Notes: generated from the letters alone by a model not told the origin. Positions 1 through 8,228 are shown, counted from the stretch's first letter. The stretch is DNA of 51,741 bases from Caproicibacter fermentans (GCF_009746625.1 NZ_VWXL01000103.1:1-51741), one strand, 5' to 3'. Numbers and translations: made by a program.

Positions 1-127
1 CTGGCGAAATGAATATAACCACCTTCGCCCACACAGTTCTCTGGATAATTTGACGCCGGCAGAATACGCCATGAAAATCTCAGGTGATTACTAACTTTCT
101 ATCTGGACGGCTTTTGGGGGCAGGTCA
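1..127 (+). mobile_element. Right end of an IS3-family insertion sequence (truncated by window edge)
   Basis: The first 127 bases carry the last codons of an IS3-type transposase, followed after about 16 bases by TTTTGGGGGCAGGTCA ending at 127. Its reverse complement begins TGACCTGCCCCC, which resembles the terminal inverted repeats of IS3-family elements. The left end lies outside the window, so completeness and target duplication cannot be judged. The boundary at 127 is inferred from the repeat. Confidence 0.7.
2..94 (+). CDS. IS3-family transposase OrfB, C-terminal 30 residues only
   Basis: Reading from base 2 gives a 30-residue tail with the pattern W-R-x-E-Y-N-x-x-R-P-H-S-S-L, then TPAEYA, and a TAA stop at 92-94. 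That pattern is typical of the end of the DDE integrase-core domain of IS3-family OrfB transposases, where the conserved E-Y-N-x-x-R-P-H stretch follows the catalytic Glu. The rest of the gene is off the window. It is read as a transposase tail rather than a phage integrase because the expected IS inverted repeat follows it. Confidence 0.75.
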   Translation, partial: WRNEYNHLRPHSSLDNLTPAEYAMKISGDY

Positions 128-221
128 GATTTGTACAGCATTTAATGTTATTATTTTAGAAAGTCTTAATTATAGTTTAGCTAAAAAATAGTGATTCCCA
201 TAACATTAAGGGGGCATTTGA

Positions 222-1268
222 ATGGATCGAATTTATCCAATTGTACCGGAATTAAAAGAGTGTGTATTGGCATTCAGCACCAACGACAAAAAGCAAACAG
301 AACATATTCTTATCGGAGAATTGCAAGAAATCCGAGCCGCATTGAATGGCTCCAATACCGCTCGGATTTTGTCGGAAACAAAAAGACCTATTGGATCACT
401 TATCGCTGACTGCTGTCACTCGATTCCCGGAGTAATGAGTGATATTCGGGTTGCACTAAGTACTGAGGAATCCTCTCAGAATTTAGAATTCTGGAATAAT
501 TCCATAAATGCATTGAATCAGCTTTACAATTCCAATAATGAAAGCTTCAAATTTTTCGCGCTTAGAGTCTGGCAGGAATACAAAATCAGAACGAAAAATT
601 CAAGGCGTAATACAGATGATATGTCCTTTTTTATAAATTTTATAGAGGATTTAACTCTTCCTGTCCGTTTATCGTTGGAAAGTATCATTCAAAAAGGACA
701 AAGTGGTTTAAGCGATTCCCCATTAGACTATTTTGATAATACGCTTCTGAATGGAAGTGCAAAGCTTTTCTATAACAATGAAAACGGTGTTCAAGAATAT
801 ATTGTTGCAGATACTGATTTAATGCCGGTTGTGATATATTCACTCAAGCATATATACAGCACTCATCAGTATTTTCAGCGCTGCAAAGTTTGTAACAAAC
901 TGTTTTTGGCTCATACTGCCAACATACCAACTTTATGCAGCGATAAATGCAGACGCACTCAAAGCCGATTAAATAAAAGAAAGTATGACAAAGCTAAGAA
1001 AAATATTTCGTATGAGAAAGATTATAAAAATAGCTATATGTACTGGTACAACAAACTGGAAAAACTTAAAAAGGCTAAGGTTGTTAATTATGAGCCATTC
1101 GAAAAAGCATTTCAATCTTTTTGTATGGACGCAAGGGTTAAAAAAAGAGCCGTCAAAGACGGCAGCCTTTCCGTCTCAAGTTTTAACAGCTGGATGCTTG
1201 CTCAGAGAACAAAGGCGGATGAAATTATGTCTCAGCTTTTAGCGGGACAATCCCATATTGAAAAATAA
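222..1268 (+). CDS. Zinc-ribbon protein of unknown function (DUF6076-like)
   Basis: This 348-residue protein is not recognised with certainty. The first 200 residues look like a soluble helical region. Residues 221-243 form a treble-clef or zinc-ribbon style motif (C221-x2-C224, C239-x3-C243), followed by a strongly basic helix rich in Lys and Arg, the arrangement seen in the C-terminal part of DUF6076-type proteins of Clostridia. The metal-binding tail could bind nucleic acid. The start is set by a GGGGG stretch about 7 bases before the ATG. It sits between an IS end and an integrase and is AT-richer than the genes beyond 3.3 kb, so it is probably cargo of the integrated element. No function is assigned. 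Confidence 0.7.
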   Translation: MDRIYPIVPELKECVLAFSTNDKKQTEHILIGELQEIRAALNGSNTARILSETKRPIGSLIADCCHSIPGVMSDIRVALSTEESSQNLEFWNNSINALNQLYNSNNESFKFFALRVWQEYKIRTKNSRRNTDDMSFFINFIEDLTLPVRLSLESIIQKGQSGLSDSPLDYFDNTLLNGSAKLFYNNENGVQEYIVADTDLMPVVIYSLKHIYSTHQYFQRCKVCNKLFLAHTANIPTLCSDKCRRTQSRLNKRKYDKAKKNISYEKDYKNSYMYWYNKLEKLKKAKVVNYEPFEKAFQSFCMDARVKKRAVKDGSLSVSSFNSWMLAQRTKADEIMSQLLAGQSHIEK

Positions 1269-1272
1269 AAAT

Positions 1273-1319
1273 CGGGACAAACATTTCTAGGCTGAAAAGC
1301 TTAGAAGAATGATTGTCCC
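1273..1319 (+). repeat. Long imperfect hairpin between the zinc-ribbon gene and the integrase
   Basis: GGGACAA at 1273 pairs with TTGTCCC ending at 1319, and the interior continues pairing with small bulges down to a GAAA loop around 1295. No T-run follows on either strand, so it is not a classic terminator. It could be a recombination or excision-related structure, or an old terminator. Confidence 0.45.
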
Positions 1320-1376
1320 AAATGTACCAACTTATTTTCACTATATTACATATTACAACAAGAGAGGAGAGCACTT

Positions 1377-2552
1377 ATGCCCAAAAAAGGAATCAATATT
1401 TACCATCGGAAAGACGGCCGCTGGGAAGGACAATATTACTATGATATCAATCCTAAAACCGGTCGGCGTCGAAAAATATCACGATATGGACAAACAGGAA
1501 AAGAAGCCAAAGAAAAACTGCTCAGTGCAATCAATGAGATTAAATCGGGCACTTATGTAGAAAAGAGCAAATTAACTCTAGAGGGTAGGCTCAATCAATG
1601 GCTGGAAGTATATGCACGTCCCAAAGTAAAGCAATCGTCTTATATTAATTATCGTTTATACATAACCAAACATATCTCTCCCAATATCGGCAAATTAAAG
1701 CTGGCTGATCTTCGTGTTGATTTGCTTTAACAATTTTTCAATGAAAAAGCCGAACATGGCAGGCTGGATGGCAAAGGCGGCCTTTCCGAAAAAACTTTGC
1801 GAAATATGTATACCATGTTTTCCACCGCGCTAAAGCAGGCCTATGAAAACAGCTTAATTAATAGAAATTTTGTCGAGTTTGTAAAGTTGCCAAAGGTAAC
1901 AAAAAAGGAAATGCGGATCCTGTCCCTTTCAGAAGAACAGAAACTTTTGACCACAATTAAGGCAAGCGATGAACGGTATAAAATCGGTATTCTGATTTGC
2001 CTATGCACAGGAATCCGTGTGGGCGAACTATGTGGACTTCAGTGGCGGGATATTGACGAGGTGACTCACGTTCTTTCCATTCGGCGAACTCTCAACCGCC
2101 TACCAGCCATGGATCAAAGCAAGAGGAAAACCGAGCTGGTTATCGGAATCCCCAAAAGCGACAAATCTATTCGTGATATTCCTTTGCCCTCATTTTTAAT
2201 TGACGATTTAAAGGCATACAAAGCTCAGCGTGATAAAGAAAAAGTAGCTGCTGGGGATATTTATGACGAACGGGGCTTTATCATTTGCAATGAAATTGGT
2301 CGGCCAATTGAGCCACGCACCATGGAAGATGTCTTTAAACGGCTTTTAATCTCTGCAGGGGTGGCCAATGCCAATTTTCACGCGATGCGCCACACTTTTG
2401 CCACCAGAGCCGTTGAAAGCGGCGTTGACATAAAGACCCTGAGTGAGTTGTTGGGACACGCAGACGTAAGCACAACGCTAAACCGGTACGCTCATTCACT
2501 GGATGAACAAAAGCGCAAGGCAATGGCATTGATGGAGGGGTTGTACCAATAA
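1377..2552 (+). pseudogene. Tyrosine recombinase/integrase interrupted by an in-frame TAA
   Basis: One reading frame runs from the ATG at 1377 (GAGAGGAGAG upstream) to the TAA at 2550-2552, but it holds a TAA at 1728-1730. Upstream lie the N-terminal arm-type DNA-binding domain and the start of the core-binding domain. Downstream lie the rest of the SAM-like domain and the whole catalytic domain, with Arg in GIRVGEL, HxxR in HAMRHTF, GH in LLGHAD and the nucleophile Tyr in NRYAH. The codon after the stop is CAA, and the context DLL-stop-QFF suggests a single C-to-T change of a Gln codon. A downstream TTG/ATG near 1797-1806 could restart translation, but that product would lack arm binding. 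It is probably inactive unless the stop is suppressed. Confidence 0.85.
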
Positions 2553-2631
2553 ATTTATGCTATTCATGTTTCAATATTTCTCGTCTTTACTGTCAGAAAT
2601 TTATTTATCTGATTTTACAAGCACTTTTTTG

Positions 2632-2652
2632 ACCGTCAAATTTACCGTCAAA
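2632..2652 (+). repeat. Tandem ACCGTCAAA direct repeats, candidate integrase arm sites
   Basis: ACCGTCAAA occurs at 2632-2640 and again at 2644-2652, a 12-bp period, between the integrase stop and the tRNA 3' end. Integrases with an N-terminal arm-binding domain usually recognise short direct repeats of this size flanking the core site. The role is inferred from position only. Confidence 0.4.
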
Positions 2653-2680
2653 CAGCCTTTTGGGTATATTACTGAAAACA

Positions 2681-2714
2681 CGAAAAAACCCAGCAGCCGC
2701 ATGGCCACTGAGTT
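2681..2714 (-). terminator. Intrinsic terminator of the tRNA-fMet gene
   Basis: On the minus strand a 12-bp stem with G-U pairs (AACTCAGTGGCC pairing with GGCTGCTGGGTT, 4-base loop) is followed by a T-run. It begins about 6 bases after the tRNA CCA end. Confidence 0.75.
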
Positions 2715-2719
2715 TTGTT

Positions 2720-2796
<77 letters not shown>

Positions 2797-2856
2797 ATAT
2801 TTATTTGTGCATCCTCACTAAGCCTTACTGTAGGGCCTCATTTAGAGTGCTTAAAT

Positions 2857-2885
2857 ATAATACCATCTCACATACGGAATGTCAA
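2857..2885 (-). promoter_or_regulatory. Promoter of tRNA-fMet
   Basis: On the minus strand TTGACA (2885-2880), a 17-bp spacer and TATTAT (2862-2857) form a near-consensus vegetative promoter. The predicted start is about 55 bases before the tRNA. Confidence 0.8.
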
Positions 2886-3300
2886 GACTTTTTCTTAAAA
2901 TTTACTGTTTCAGCCGGCTGAAAAAACTAAAACATGCAAAGCAAGGGGAATTATGGCAAGAAGAAAATCCACGTGCAGTGCAAAGTCTAATGATCGAGGA
3001 AAGACGTTTGCATCTCCGGTTCTCAATTCTTGAAATGCCTAAGAACGAACGGCGGGTTTTCGAGCGCTCCGGCAAAAGGCCGGCCAAACGCACCGATTCG
3101 GTTTGATCGAAATTCCGGACAGCCGCTTCAATTTTCTTTTCCGTCAGATTACCAAACTCCCCACAATGAAAGCCCGGAATGGATGTTGCTTTAAATTCTG
3201 CACAGATTGAGAAGTCGCTTCTTGCTTATGATTTATTAAAAATAAACAAGCGCACCGACAAATTGATTTACCCATGGCACGCGAGTGTTTATGATTCCAA
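2886..3300. other. Gene-poor interval, possible decayed coding remnant
   Basis: No recognised gene is present. On the minus strand roughly 3220-3030 reads open for about 65 residues and contains GFHCGEFGNLTEKKIEAA, which has protein-like composition but no start or ribosome binding site and matches no family I know, so it may be a gene remnant. On the plus strand a 26-codon frame at 2953 follows AAGGGGAATT. Neither is supported enough to call. Confidence 0.35.
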
Positions 3301-4947
3301 TTATCTTGGGGTATTTTGAATGGCGTTTGTCAAAAGCGGAACTACCTGCTTTTTGCGGGAAACCACACCTTCCAGATAGACCTCGTTGTCCCTTGGTTCC
3401 GCGCCAAAGGCGTCGCGGATCAGGTCTTCTTCCCTGCCGAAATACAGCAGGTGGGAACTTTCCTTGACGATGTCGGTCATCATCAAAAGCAAAAGGCTGT
3501 AGCCCTTTTCCTGCTGCACCTTTTTCATATGTTCCAAAAGGCTGCCTTTCAGGTCCTTCACATTTTGGGGATCGCCGGCGTTGATCTGCCCGATGCCGAT
3601 TTTATACCGGCTCAGATTATAATCTTTAAAATCGTTATAAAGGATCTGATCCGGGTTCATATCCGCAAGCGAGGAACCGGCCTGAAACATCTCGGCCGCA
3701 AACCGGTTGGGGTCCACACCCGCAATCTCGGCCAACTGCGACACCGTCTCGCGGTCAAGGTAGGTCGTCGTCGGAGATTTCAGGTTCAGTGTATCCGAAA
3801 GAATTGCGGCACAGAGGATTCCGGCAATTTCTTTTGTCGGACGGATTCCGTTTTCCACATACATGTTGGCAATCAGCGTCGCCGTACTGCCCACCGTGTC
3901 ATTTCTGAAATAAACCGGCGAACCGGTCTGGATATCTCCGATTCTGTGATGGTCGATGATTTCCAAGATTTCAGCCTGGTCAATCCCGTCGACCGTCTGA
4001 GACATTTCGTTGTGATCCAGCAGGATCACTTTTTTCTTTCTCGGCGAGATCAGATGGTAACGGTACACAAATCCCTTTACGGTCCCGTCGTCGTCGACGA
4101 TAGGATAGCTGCGGAAGCGGGTCTGGAGCATTTTGTCCCGGATATAATCAATAAAATCATGAACGTTAAAGCAGATCAGATTATTTTTCGTCATCACGTA
4201 TCCCACGGGGATGCTCTGGTTGATCAGCCGTGCGGCGGTAAACGTATCGTGGTTTGTTTCCATCACAATACAGCCCTTCTGCTCCGCAAGTTCCAGCACA
4301 TCTTTATCGACGTGCCCGCCGCAGGTCGCGATCAGGCAGCTGACGCCCGCCTTCAGCACCTTCATCTGACTGTCCTTGCGGTTGCCGACCAGCACGATGT
4401 CGTTTTTCTCGACAAAAGGCTCCAGACTGTCGGGCGCCATGGTTGCGATGACCACCTTGCCCGCGGAACGGAACACATCGTCAATGTTCCCGCAGACCAG
4501 ACGGGCGTTCAGGGTTTCCGTCACGTTGCGAAGCGGCGTGTGGCTTTTGGAAAGTACGTTATTCCCCTGCGAAGCCATGTAGCTGTTGGTAATGTCGGAA
4601 AGCGAGATAATTCCAAGCAGCTTTCCCGCATCGTCGGTCACGGGAAGAACCTGCCGGTTGTTTTTCTGCATGATGTTCCAGGCCGTTTTGATTGAAATAT
4701 CCTCCGAAACGGGTGGAATCACATCCAGATCCAGATCGGACACCTGTGTTTTCACGGTCTTCAGATATTCCGGTTCCTTGACTCCGAAGCGTTCCAGCAC
4801 AAATGCCGTTTCTTTGTTAATTTTGCCGATGCGAACCGGAACCGCCTGAACTCCCAGCCTCTTTTTCAGCTCGGCATAGCCAATGGAGGAGCAGATGGAG
4901 TCCGTATCGGGATTTTTATGTCCTGTGATATAGACGGATTCGTTCAT
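3301..4947 (-). CDS. ppaC: Manganese-dependent inorganic pyrophosphatase with regulatory CBS/DRTGG domains
   Basis: Hydrolyses pyrophosphate to two phosphates in the cytoplasm (family II PPase). The 548-residue protein has the split architecture of CBS-PPases. An N-terminal DHH segment carries H10, D14 and D16 in GHKNPDTDS. A CBS region follows (about 71-130), then a DRTGG-like region (about 140-245) and a second CBS (about 250-300). The second half of DHH has D311 and the D332-H333-H334 triad, and the DHHA2 domain ends with SRKKQ (530-534), which binds substrate. In this family the CBS pair binds adenine nucleotides and tunes activity, coupling PPi hydrolysis to energy charge. The ribosome binding site AGAGGT precedes the ATG. 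A membrane pyrophosphatase is also encoded in this window at 30192. Confidence 0.93.
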   Translation of the reverse strand: MNESVYITGHKNPDTDSICSSIGYAELKKRLGVQAVPVRIGKINKETAFVLERFGVKEPEYLKTVKTQVSDLDLDVIPPVSEDISIKTAWNIMQKNNRQVLPVTDDAGKLLGIISLSDITNSYMASQGNNVLSKSHTPLRNVTETLNARLVCGNIDDVFRSAGKVVIATMAPDSLEPFVEKNDIVLVGNRKDSQMKVLKAGVSCLIATCGGHVDKDVLELAEQKGCIVMETNHDTFTAARLINQSIPVGYVMTKNNLICFNVHDFIDYIRDKMLQTRFRSYPIVDDDGTVKGFVYRYHLISPRKKKVILLDHNEMSQTVDGIDQAEILEIIDHHRIGDIQTGSPVYFRNDTVGSTATLIANMYVENGIRPTKEIAGILCAAILSDTLNLKSPTTTYLDRETVSQLAEIAGVDPNRFAAEMFQAGSSLADMNPDQILYNDFKDYNLSRYKIGIGQINAGDPQNVKDLKGSLLEHMKKVQQEKGYSLLLLMMTDIVKESSHLLYFGREEDLIRDAFGAEPRDNEVYLEGVVSRKKQVVPLLTNAIQNTPR

Positions 4948-5031
4948 TTTCAGTACCTCTTTTTAAAATACCTTATCGCGGCGCACAAACCGCCCGGGCA
5001 GGCGGATGGGCGGCTAAAGAACTGTTCTACT

Positions 5032-5060
5032 AGAATAAATCATTTTTTTGCCCCAGTCAA
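5032..5060 (-). promoter_or_regulatory. Promoter of the CBS-pyrophosphatase gene
   Basis: On the minus strand TTGACT (5060-5055), a 17-bp spacer and TATTCT (5037-5032) lie about 85 bases before the start codon. Confidence 0.6.
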
Positions 5061-5111
5061 GCGCGAAAGAGCAACATACATGCATTTTTACAAATGCTTT
5101 TGTGCAAGTTT

Positions 5112-5471
5112 TCAATTAACGGCCGAACCAAACGGCATCAGGGCAAGTTTTGCAATTTTAAAGCACTGCATTCCAAACGGAATTCCAACAACCATCATAC
5201 AGAACAGCGCGCCGACGGCGGCCGCTTCCACCGCAAGCGCAAAACCGCCGAAAACCAGCCAAAGGAGATTCAAAAGCAGGGAACCCGCTCCGCCGCCGTA
5301 CCGGATTTCTTTTCCAAACGGAAAAAACGCCAGCTCCGCGAATTTGAAGCATTGAACGCCTACCGGAACGCCGACGACCGTGACGCACCATAAAATACCG
5401 ACCGCGAGCCAGCTAAGCCCCATCACACACCCGCCCAGCAAAAACCAAATTGCGTTGCCGACACATCCCAT
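5112..5471 (-). CDS. YccF-domain small membrane protein
   Basis: A 119-residue integral membrane protein made of two similar halves. Each has a hydrophobic segment followed by a G-[VI]-P-x-G-x-Q-C-F-K box (VGVPVGVQCFKFAELAFFPFG and VGIPFGMQCFKIAKLALMPFG), the signature of the YccF/DUF307 family. The internal duplication suggests an antiparallel two-repeat fold. The function of the family is unknown. I chose the ATG at 5471 because GGGGGGA lies 6 bases upstream and because the family starts near this point. An upstream in-frame ATG at 5498 has no ribosome binding site. Confidence 0.85.
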   Translation of the reverse strand: MGCVGNAIWFLLGGCVMGLSWLAVGILWCVTVVGVPVGVQCFKFAELAFFPFGKEIRYGGGAGSLLLNLLWLVFGGFALAVEAAAVGALFCMMVVGIPFGMQCFKIAKLALMPFGSAVN

Positions 5472-5528
5472 ACGATTCCCCCCGTAACTGCGCCTCACAT
5501 CGAGACGTCGTTCCCGATTCGATATGAA

Positions 5529-6446
5529 TTATGAAAGATCGAGGTCCCAGCGTTCCTCAACGACGTCATTTCCCCATTCCGGGTTTTCACGAGTCGCAGT
5601 CGAAATAAAACCGCGGCTTTGATAAATCCCCCCCGCGGTTTTCAGATCACTGATCGTTTCCAAATATACGTGCCGGTAACCGGTCTTGCGGCAGAATTCA
5701 AGCGCTCCGTCGATCAGCTTCCCTCCAAGGCCCATTCCTCTCGCGAAGGGTTCCAGAAGAAAGAAACGCAACTGCGCCGTATCCTTCCCGGCGTCCGCGA
5801 TTGCGATACTGCCGACCGGCCTGCCGCCTATCTCCGCAATCCACATGCTTTCACGCTGCCGGTCACAGTGCAGAAAAAAGCCGGGGATTATCTGCTCGAC
5901 ATACCCGGCAAACAGGGAGGACAGTCCATATTCCTCCACATAAAGGCTTTTGTGGCGGGAGAGAACGTAATCAAGATCGCTGTCGCGGAATCTACGGATT
6001 TCCGCCGGACAAACCGTTTCGGAAAACTCTTTTCGGATCACGGACATCGAATCCAGAACTGCCTGAAGCTCTTCTAAATTCAGATTTCGGATCATTTCAG
6101 AAATTCGGCTGTCGGACGCACGGTTCAGCTCCCGCATCGCCTTGTTTCCCTGTTCCGTCAGGCTGATATAATGAATCCGGTTGTCCCGCTCCGACTTTTC
6201 GCGGACGATCAGCCCGTCCCGCTCAAAGCGTTTCAGGATCCTGCTCATATAGCTGCGGTCAACGGACAGCCGGGCCCCCAGCTCGTTCGCGGTGCAGCGG
6301 TCCATCCGGCTGATTTCAAGCAGTACTCTTGCTTCCGTCAGGGAAAAACTGCTGTTCAGGATACTCCGGCTGAGCAAACCCGTTAGCTGGGTATAAAAAC
6401 GGTTGAAGCTTCTGATCTTTGAAACGGCGTTCTTTTGATCTTTCAT
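5529..6446 (-). CDS. MarR-type regulator fused to a GNAT acetyltransferase domain
   Basis: A 305-residue two-domain protein. Residues about 1-140 form a winged-helix MarR domain (TEARVLLEI, then the recognition region SVDRSYMSRILKRFERDGL and wing SERDNRIHYISLT). Residues about 150-305 form a GNAT N-acetyltransferase, with the acetyl-CoA loop around FARGMGLGGKLIDGAL and the C-terminal YLETISDLKTAGGIYQSRGF motif. Such fusions occur across Firmicutes, and their acetyl acceptors are mostly unknown. The start at 6446 is set by GGAAAGGAG 6-8 bases upstream. A perfect palindrome over its -35 element suggests autoregulation. It lies directly downstream of another GNAT gene (6498) but has its own promoter. 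Confidence 0.88.
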   Translation of the reverse strand: MKDQKNAVSKIRSFNRFYTQLTGLLSRSILNSSFSLTEARVLLEISRMDRCTANELGARLSVDRSYMSRILKRFERDGLIVREKSERDNRIHYISLTEQGNKAMRELNRASDSRISEMIRNLNLEELQAVLDSMSVIRKEFSETVCPAEIRRFRDSDLDYVLSRHKSLYVEEYGLSSLFAGYVEQIIPGFFLHCDRQRESMWIAEIGGRPVGSIAIADAGKDTAQLRFFLLEPFARGMGLGGKLIDGALEFCRKTGYRHVYLETISDLKTAGGIYQSRGFISTATRENPEWGNDVVEERWDLDLS

Positions 6447-6468
6447 GTTTATCTCCTTTCCACATTGC

Positions 6469-6501
6469 ATTATATCATTTTTAGTTGACAAAATCAACTA
6501 A
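6469..6501 (-). promoter_or_regulatory. Promoter with overlapping MarR-type palindromic operator
   Basis: On the minus strand TTGATT (6497-6492), a 17-bp spacer and TATAAT (6474-6469) form a strong promoter. The perfect inverted repeat TTAGTTGA-caaaa-TCAACTAA at 6481-6501 covers the -35 element and part of the spacer. Its half-site size and spacing fit a MarR dimer, so the downstream MarR-GNAT protein probably represses its own gene. Confidence 0.75.
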
Positions 6502-6947
6502 TTTTCATTCTGATACAACATTTCAATATGTTCGATTCCATCTTCCAGATAGACCGGCGAACAGGGCGTGAAACCGGCCTGACGGTAAAATTCCCGCAGG
6601 TGCGCCTGCGCTTCAATTCGGATATTTCCCCCTCCGGTTTCCTTTACAAAACGAACGGCGCGATTCAGCATCTCGCGGGCCAGTCCGGAGCCCCGGCAGT
6701 CCCTGCGGACCAACACCCGGCCGATCGAGTGTTCCGGAAAAGTCTGCCCGCGGTCAAGAATCCGCAGGCAGGCACAGATTTTTCCCTGCGCGTCACACCC
6801 GAACAGCTGAAACGATTGGCTGTCCCTCCCGTCCACATCCGGATAAGGGCAGCTCTGCTCCACCACAAACACCTCGCAGCGAAGGCGAAGGATATCGTAA
6901 AGCTCCTGCAGCGTCAATTCTTCAAACCGTTTTATCGTCCATTCCAT
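6498..6947 (-). CDS. ElaA-family GNAT acetyltransferase
   Basis: A 149-residue GNAT protein. LRCEVFVVEQSCPYPDVDG near the N-terminus is the ElaA-family signature. The acetyl-CoA-binding loop is RRDCRGSGLAREML, and the C-terminal IRIEAQAHLREFYRQAGF closes the fold. Members transfer an acetyl group from acetyl-CoA to an amine, but the natural substrate is not established. I chose the start at 6947 because it aligns with the family N-terminus and has AAAGGA about 9 bases upstream. The frame stays open to an ATG at 6986. The stop codon overlaps the operator of the downstream MarR-GNAT gene. Confidence 0.85.
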   Translation of the reverse strand: MEWTIKRFEELTLQELYDILRLRCEVFVVEQSCPYPDVDGRDSQSFQLFGCDAQGKICACLRILDRGQTFPEHSIGRVLVRRDCRGSGLAREMLNRAVRFVKETGGGNIRIEAQAHLREFYRQAGFTPCSPVYLEDGIEHIEMLYQNEN

Positions 6948-7054
6948 TCCTTCATATCCTTTCCAAAGGGCTCGGTCCGTTTTCATTCATTATATTCCAA
7001 CCGCGTACTCTTTTCAACGCGCAGCAACGCCGGCAGGCTGGTGCTTTGTTTAAC

Positions 7055-7088
7055 GCAAAGAGCCGCCCCCCGTAAAAAGGAGCGGCTC
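7055..7088 (-). terminator. Intrinsic terminator after the cytidylate-kinase-like gene
   Basis: On the minus strand GAGCCGC (7088-7082) pairs with GCGGCTC (7066-7060), followed by a short TTT run. It lies about 20 bases beyond the stop of the gene at 7108. Confidence 0.6.
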
Positions 7089-7107
7089 CGGCCGGATTCT
7101 ATGTTTG

Positions 7108-7737
7108 TTATTTGCCGACGCCGAGTTTTTCCAGAAGACAGCTTCTTATCACCGCGGCGCATTTGTCCCTTCCAATCCTGGAGCTGTTCAGACAAAGGTC
7201 GTAATTAACCGGGTCGTTCCAGTCCTTTCCGGTATAGAACTTATAGTACTCCGCGCGGTAGCGGTCGGTGGTTTTCACATCCTTTTCCGCAGCCCTGCGG
7301 TCCAGATGCGCGCGGTTTTCAATCGAGCCGACACAGTCTTCAAACGGCGCGCGGATCCCGACGCTTAATACGTTTGGGTAATCTTTCAGAATGTCGTCCG
7401 CCGCGCGCCCGATGACAACAAACGACTCCGACTCCGCAAGCCTCCGCAAAATTTTGGCCTGATAGTTGAAAAGGTTTACGTCTGAAACAAACAGCCTGTG
7501 TTCCGGCGAAAGGACGTTGCCGATGTGCTGCCTTGCCTGCAGCAGCCGGAAGATGTTCATCCTGAGCTTTTCGTCCGCCAGATGAAACAGTTCCTCGTTG
7601 ATTCCGCTCTGGACGGAAGCCATTTGCAAAAGCTCTTTGTCAATCAGCCAGATTCCCAGCTCCTTCGCAAGCTGAATCCCAATCTGTTTTCCTCCGCTGC
7701 CGTATCCCCGCGCAATCGTAATCACATAATTGCCCAT
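7108..7737 (-). CDS. Cytidylate-kinase-like family protein
   Basis: A 209-residue P-loop-like nucleotide kinase of the cytidylate-kinase-like group common in Clostridia. The nucleotide-binding loop is ARGYGSGGKQIG (residues 9-20). The helical lid and LID-like Arg residues follow (NRAHLDRRAAEK, then DRYRAEYYKFYTGKDW). FVVIGRAADDIL matches the conserved central strand of the family. Members are distinct from the essential Cmk and their substrate is not proven. The start at 7737 is fixed by GGGGGTG upstream and by the glycine-rich loop beginning near residue 9. An upstream extension to 7962 crosses a terminator hairpin and is rejected. Confidence 0.85.
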   Translation of the reverse strand: MGNYVITIARGYGSGGKQIGIQLAKELGIWLIDKELLQMASVQSGINEELFHLADEKLRMNIFRLLQARQHIGNVLSPEHRLFVSDVNLFNYQAKILRRLAESESFVVIGRAADDILKDYPNVLSVGIRAPFEDCVGSIENRAHLDRRAAEKDVKTTDRYRAEYYKFYTGKDWNDPVNYDLCLNSSRIGRDKCAAVIRSCLLEKLGVGK

Positions 7738-7849
7738 TTTCACCCCCGTAAACCGCTTTTCCGGAATCTCCTTACCCGGAGACTTCCCTTTGCGGCGCCG
7801 CTGTTTTCGGCGAGCGGCAAGCCGGATTTTCTTTGCCAGTACGGTTTTG

Positions 7850-7899
7850 CAATAAAAAGAAAAGGGCGCATTGAAATAAATCACCTTCAATGCGCCCTT
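7850..7899 (-). terminator. Strong intrinsic terminator
   Basis: A perfect 14-bp inverted repeat (7862-7875 and 7886-7899, 10-base loop) is followed on the minus strand by TTTTCTTTTTATT. It ends transcription coming from the gene at 8001 before the cytidylate-kinase-like gene. Confidence 0.8.
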
Positions 7900-8000
7900 A
7901 CATTTTATTGATTTTTTTGATTCCATATGCTTTATTTTACCTTCCGCCTTTTTACATGTCAAGCAAAAAAAGCACTCGCCGGAAAGATTTCTTTCAGCCG

Positions 8001-8228
8001 CTATTTGGTCCGGTCGTTCAGGGTGTTTAAAAAATCACCCGCTGTTTTGCCGCTGGTTTTAATCGCCTGATACAATTCGGACATTTCCTCTTTTTCCTTC
8101 TTTGATAAAAGGGTCTTTCGCTTTTCCCGGGCAAGGGATATTTTCTGTTTATAGCGTTCCACTTCGCTGTCAAGTTTTGTAATTTGCTCTTCAATCGACT
8201 GCGTTCCGATTCTGCGCCCTCGCGGCAT
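8001..8228 (-). CDS. Small helical coiled-coil protein (DUF4315-like), function unknown
   Basis: A 75-residue, very charged protein. Residues about 10-50 form a continuous heptad-like helix rich in Glu and Lys (EEQITKLDSEVERYKQK and onwards), and a second short helix ends in the pattern SGKTAGDFLNTL. This helical hairpin with a C-terminal S-G-K-T motif resembles DUF4315-type small proteins, which are often linked to conjugative elements, but the match is by eye only. The start at 8228 follows AGAAGGAGGGGG, an excellent ribosome binding site. It has its own terminator downstream. Confidence 0.65.
   Translation of the reverse strand: MPRGRRIGTQSIEEQITKLDSEVERYKQKISLAREKRKTLLSKKEKEEMSELYQAIKTSGKTAGDFLNTLNDRTK

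Noticed and set aside
2879-3106. Short frames on both strands downstream of the tRNA-fMet promoter
   Set aside because: No start signals, one overlaps the tRNA promoter, and no family is recognised. At most a decayed remnant.
7738-7962. N-terminal extension of the cytidylate-kinase-like protein
   Set aside because: It crosses a strong terminator hairpin, is unlike the family, and a good start with a ribosome binding site exists at 7737.
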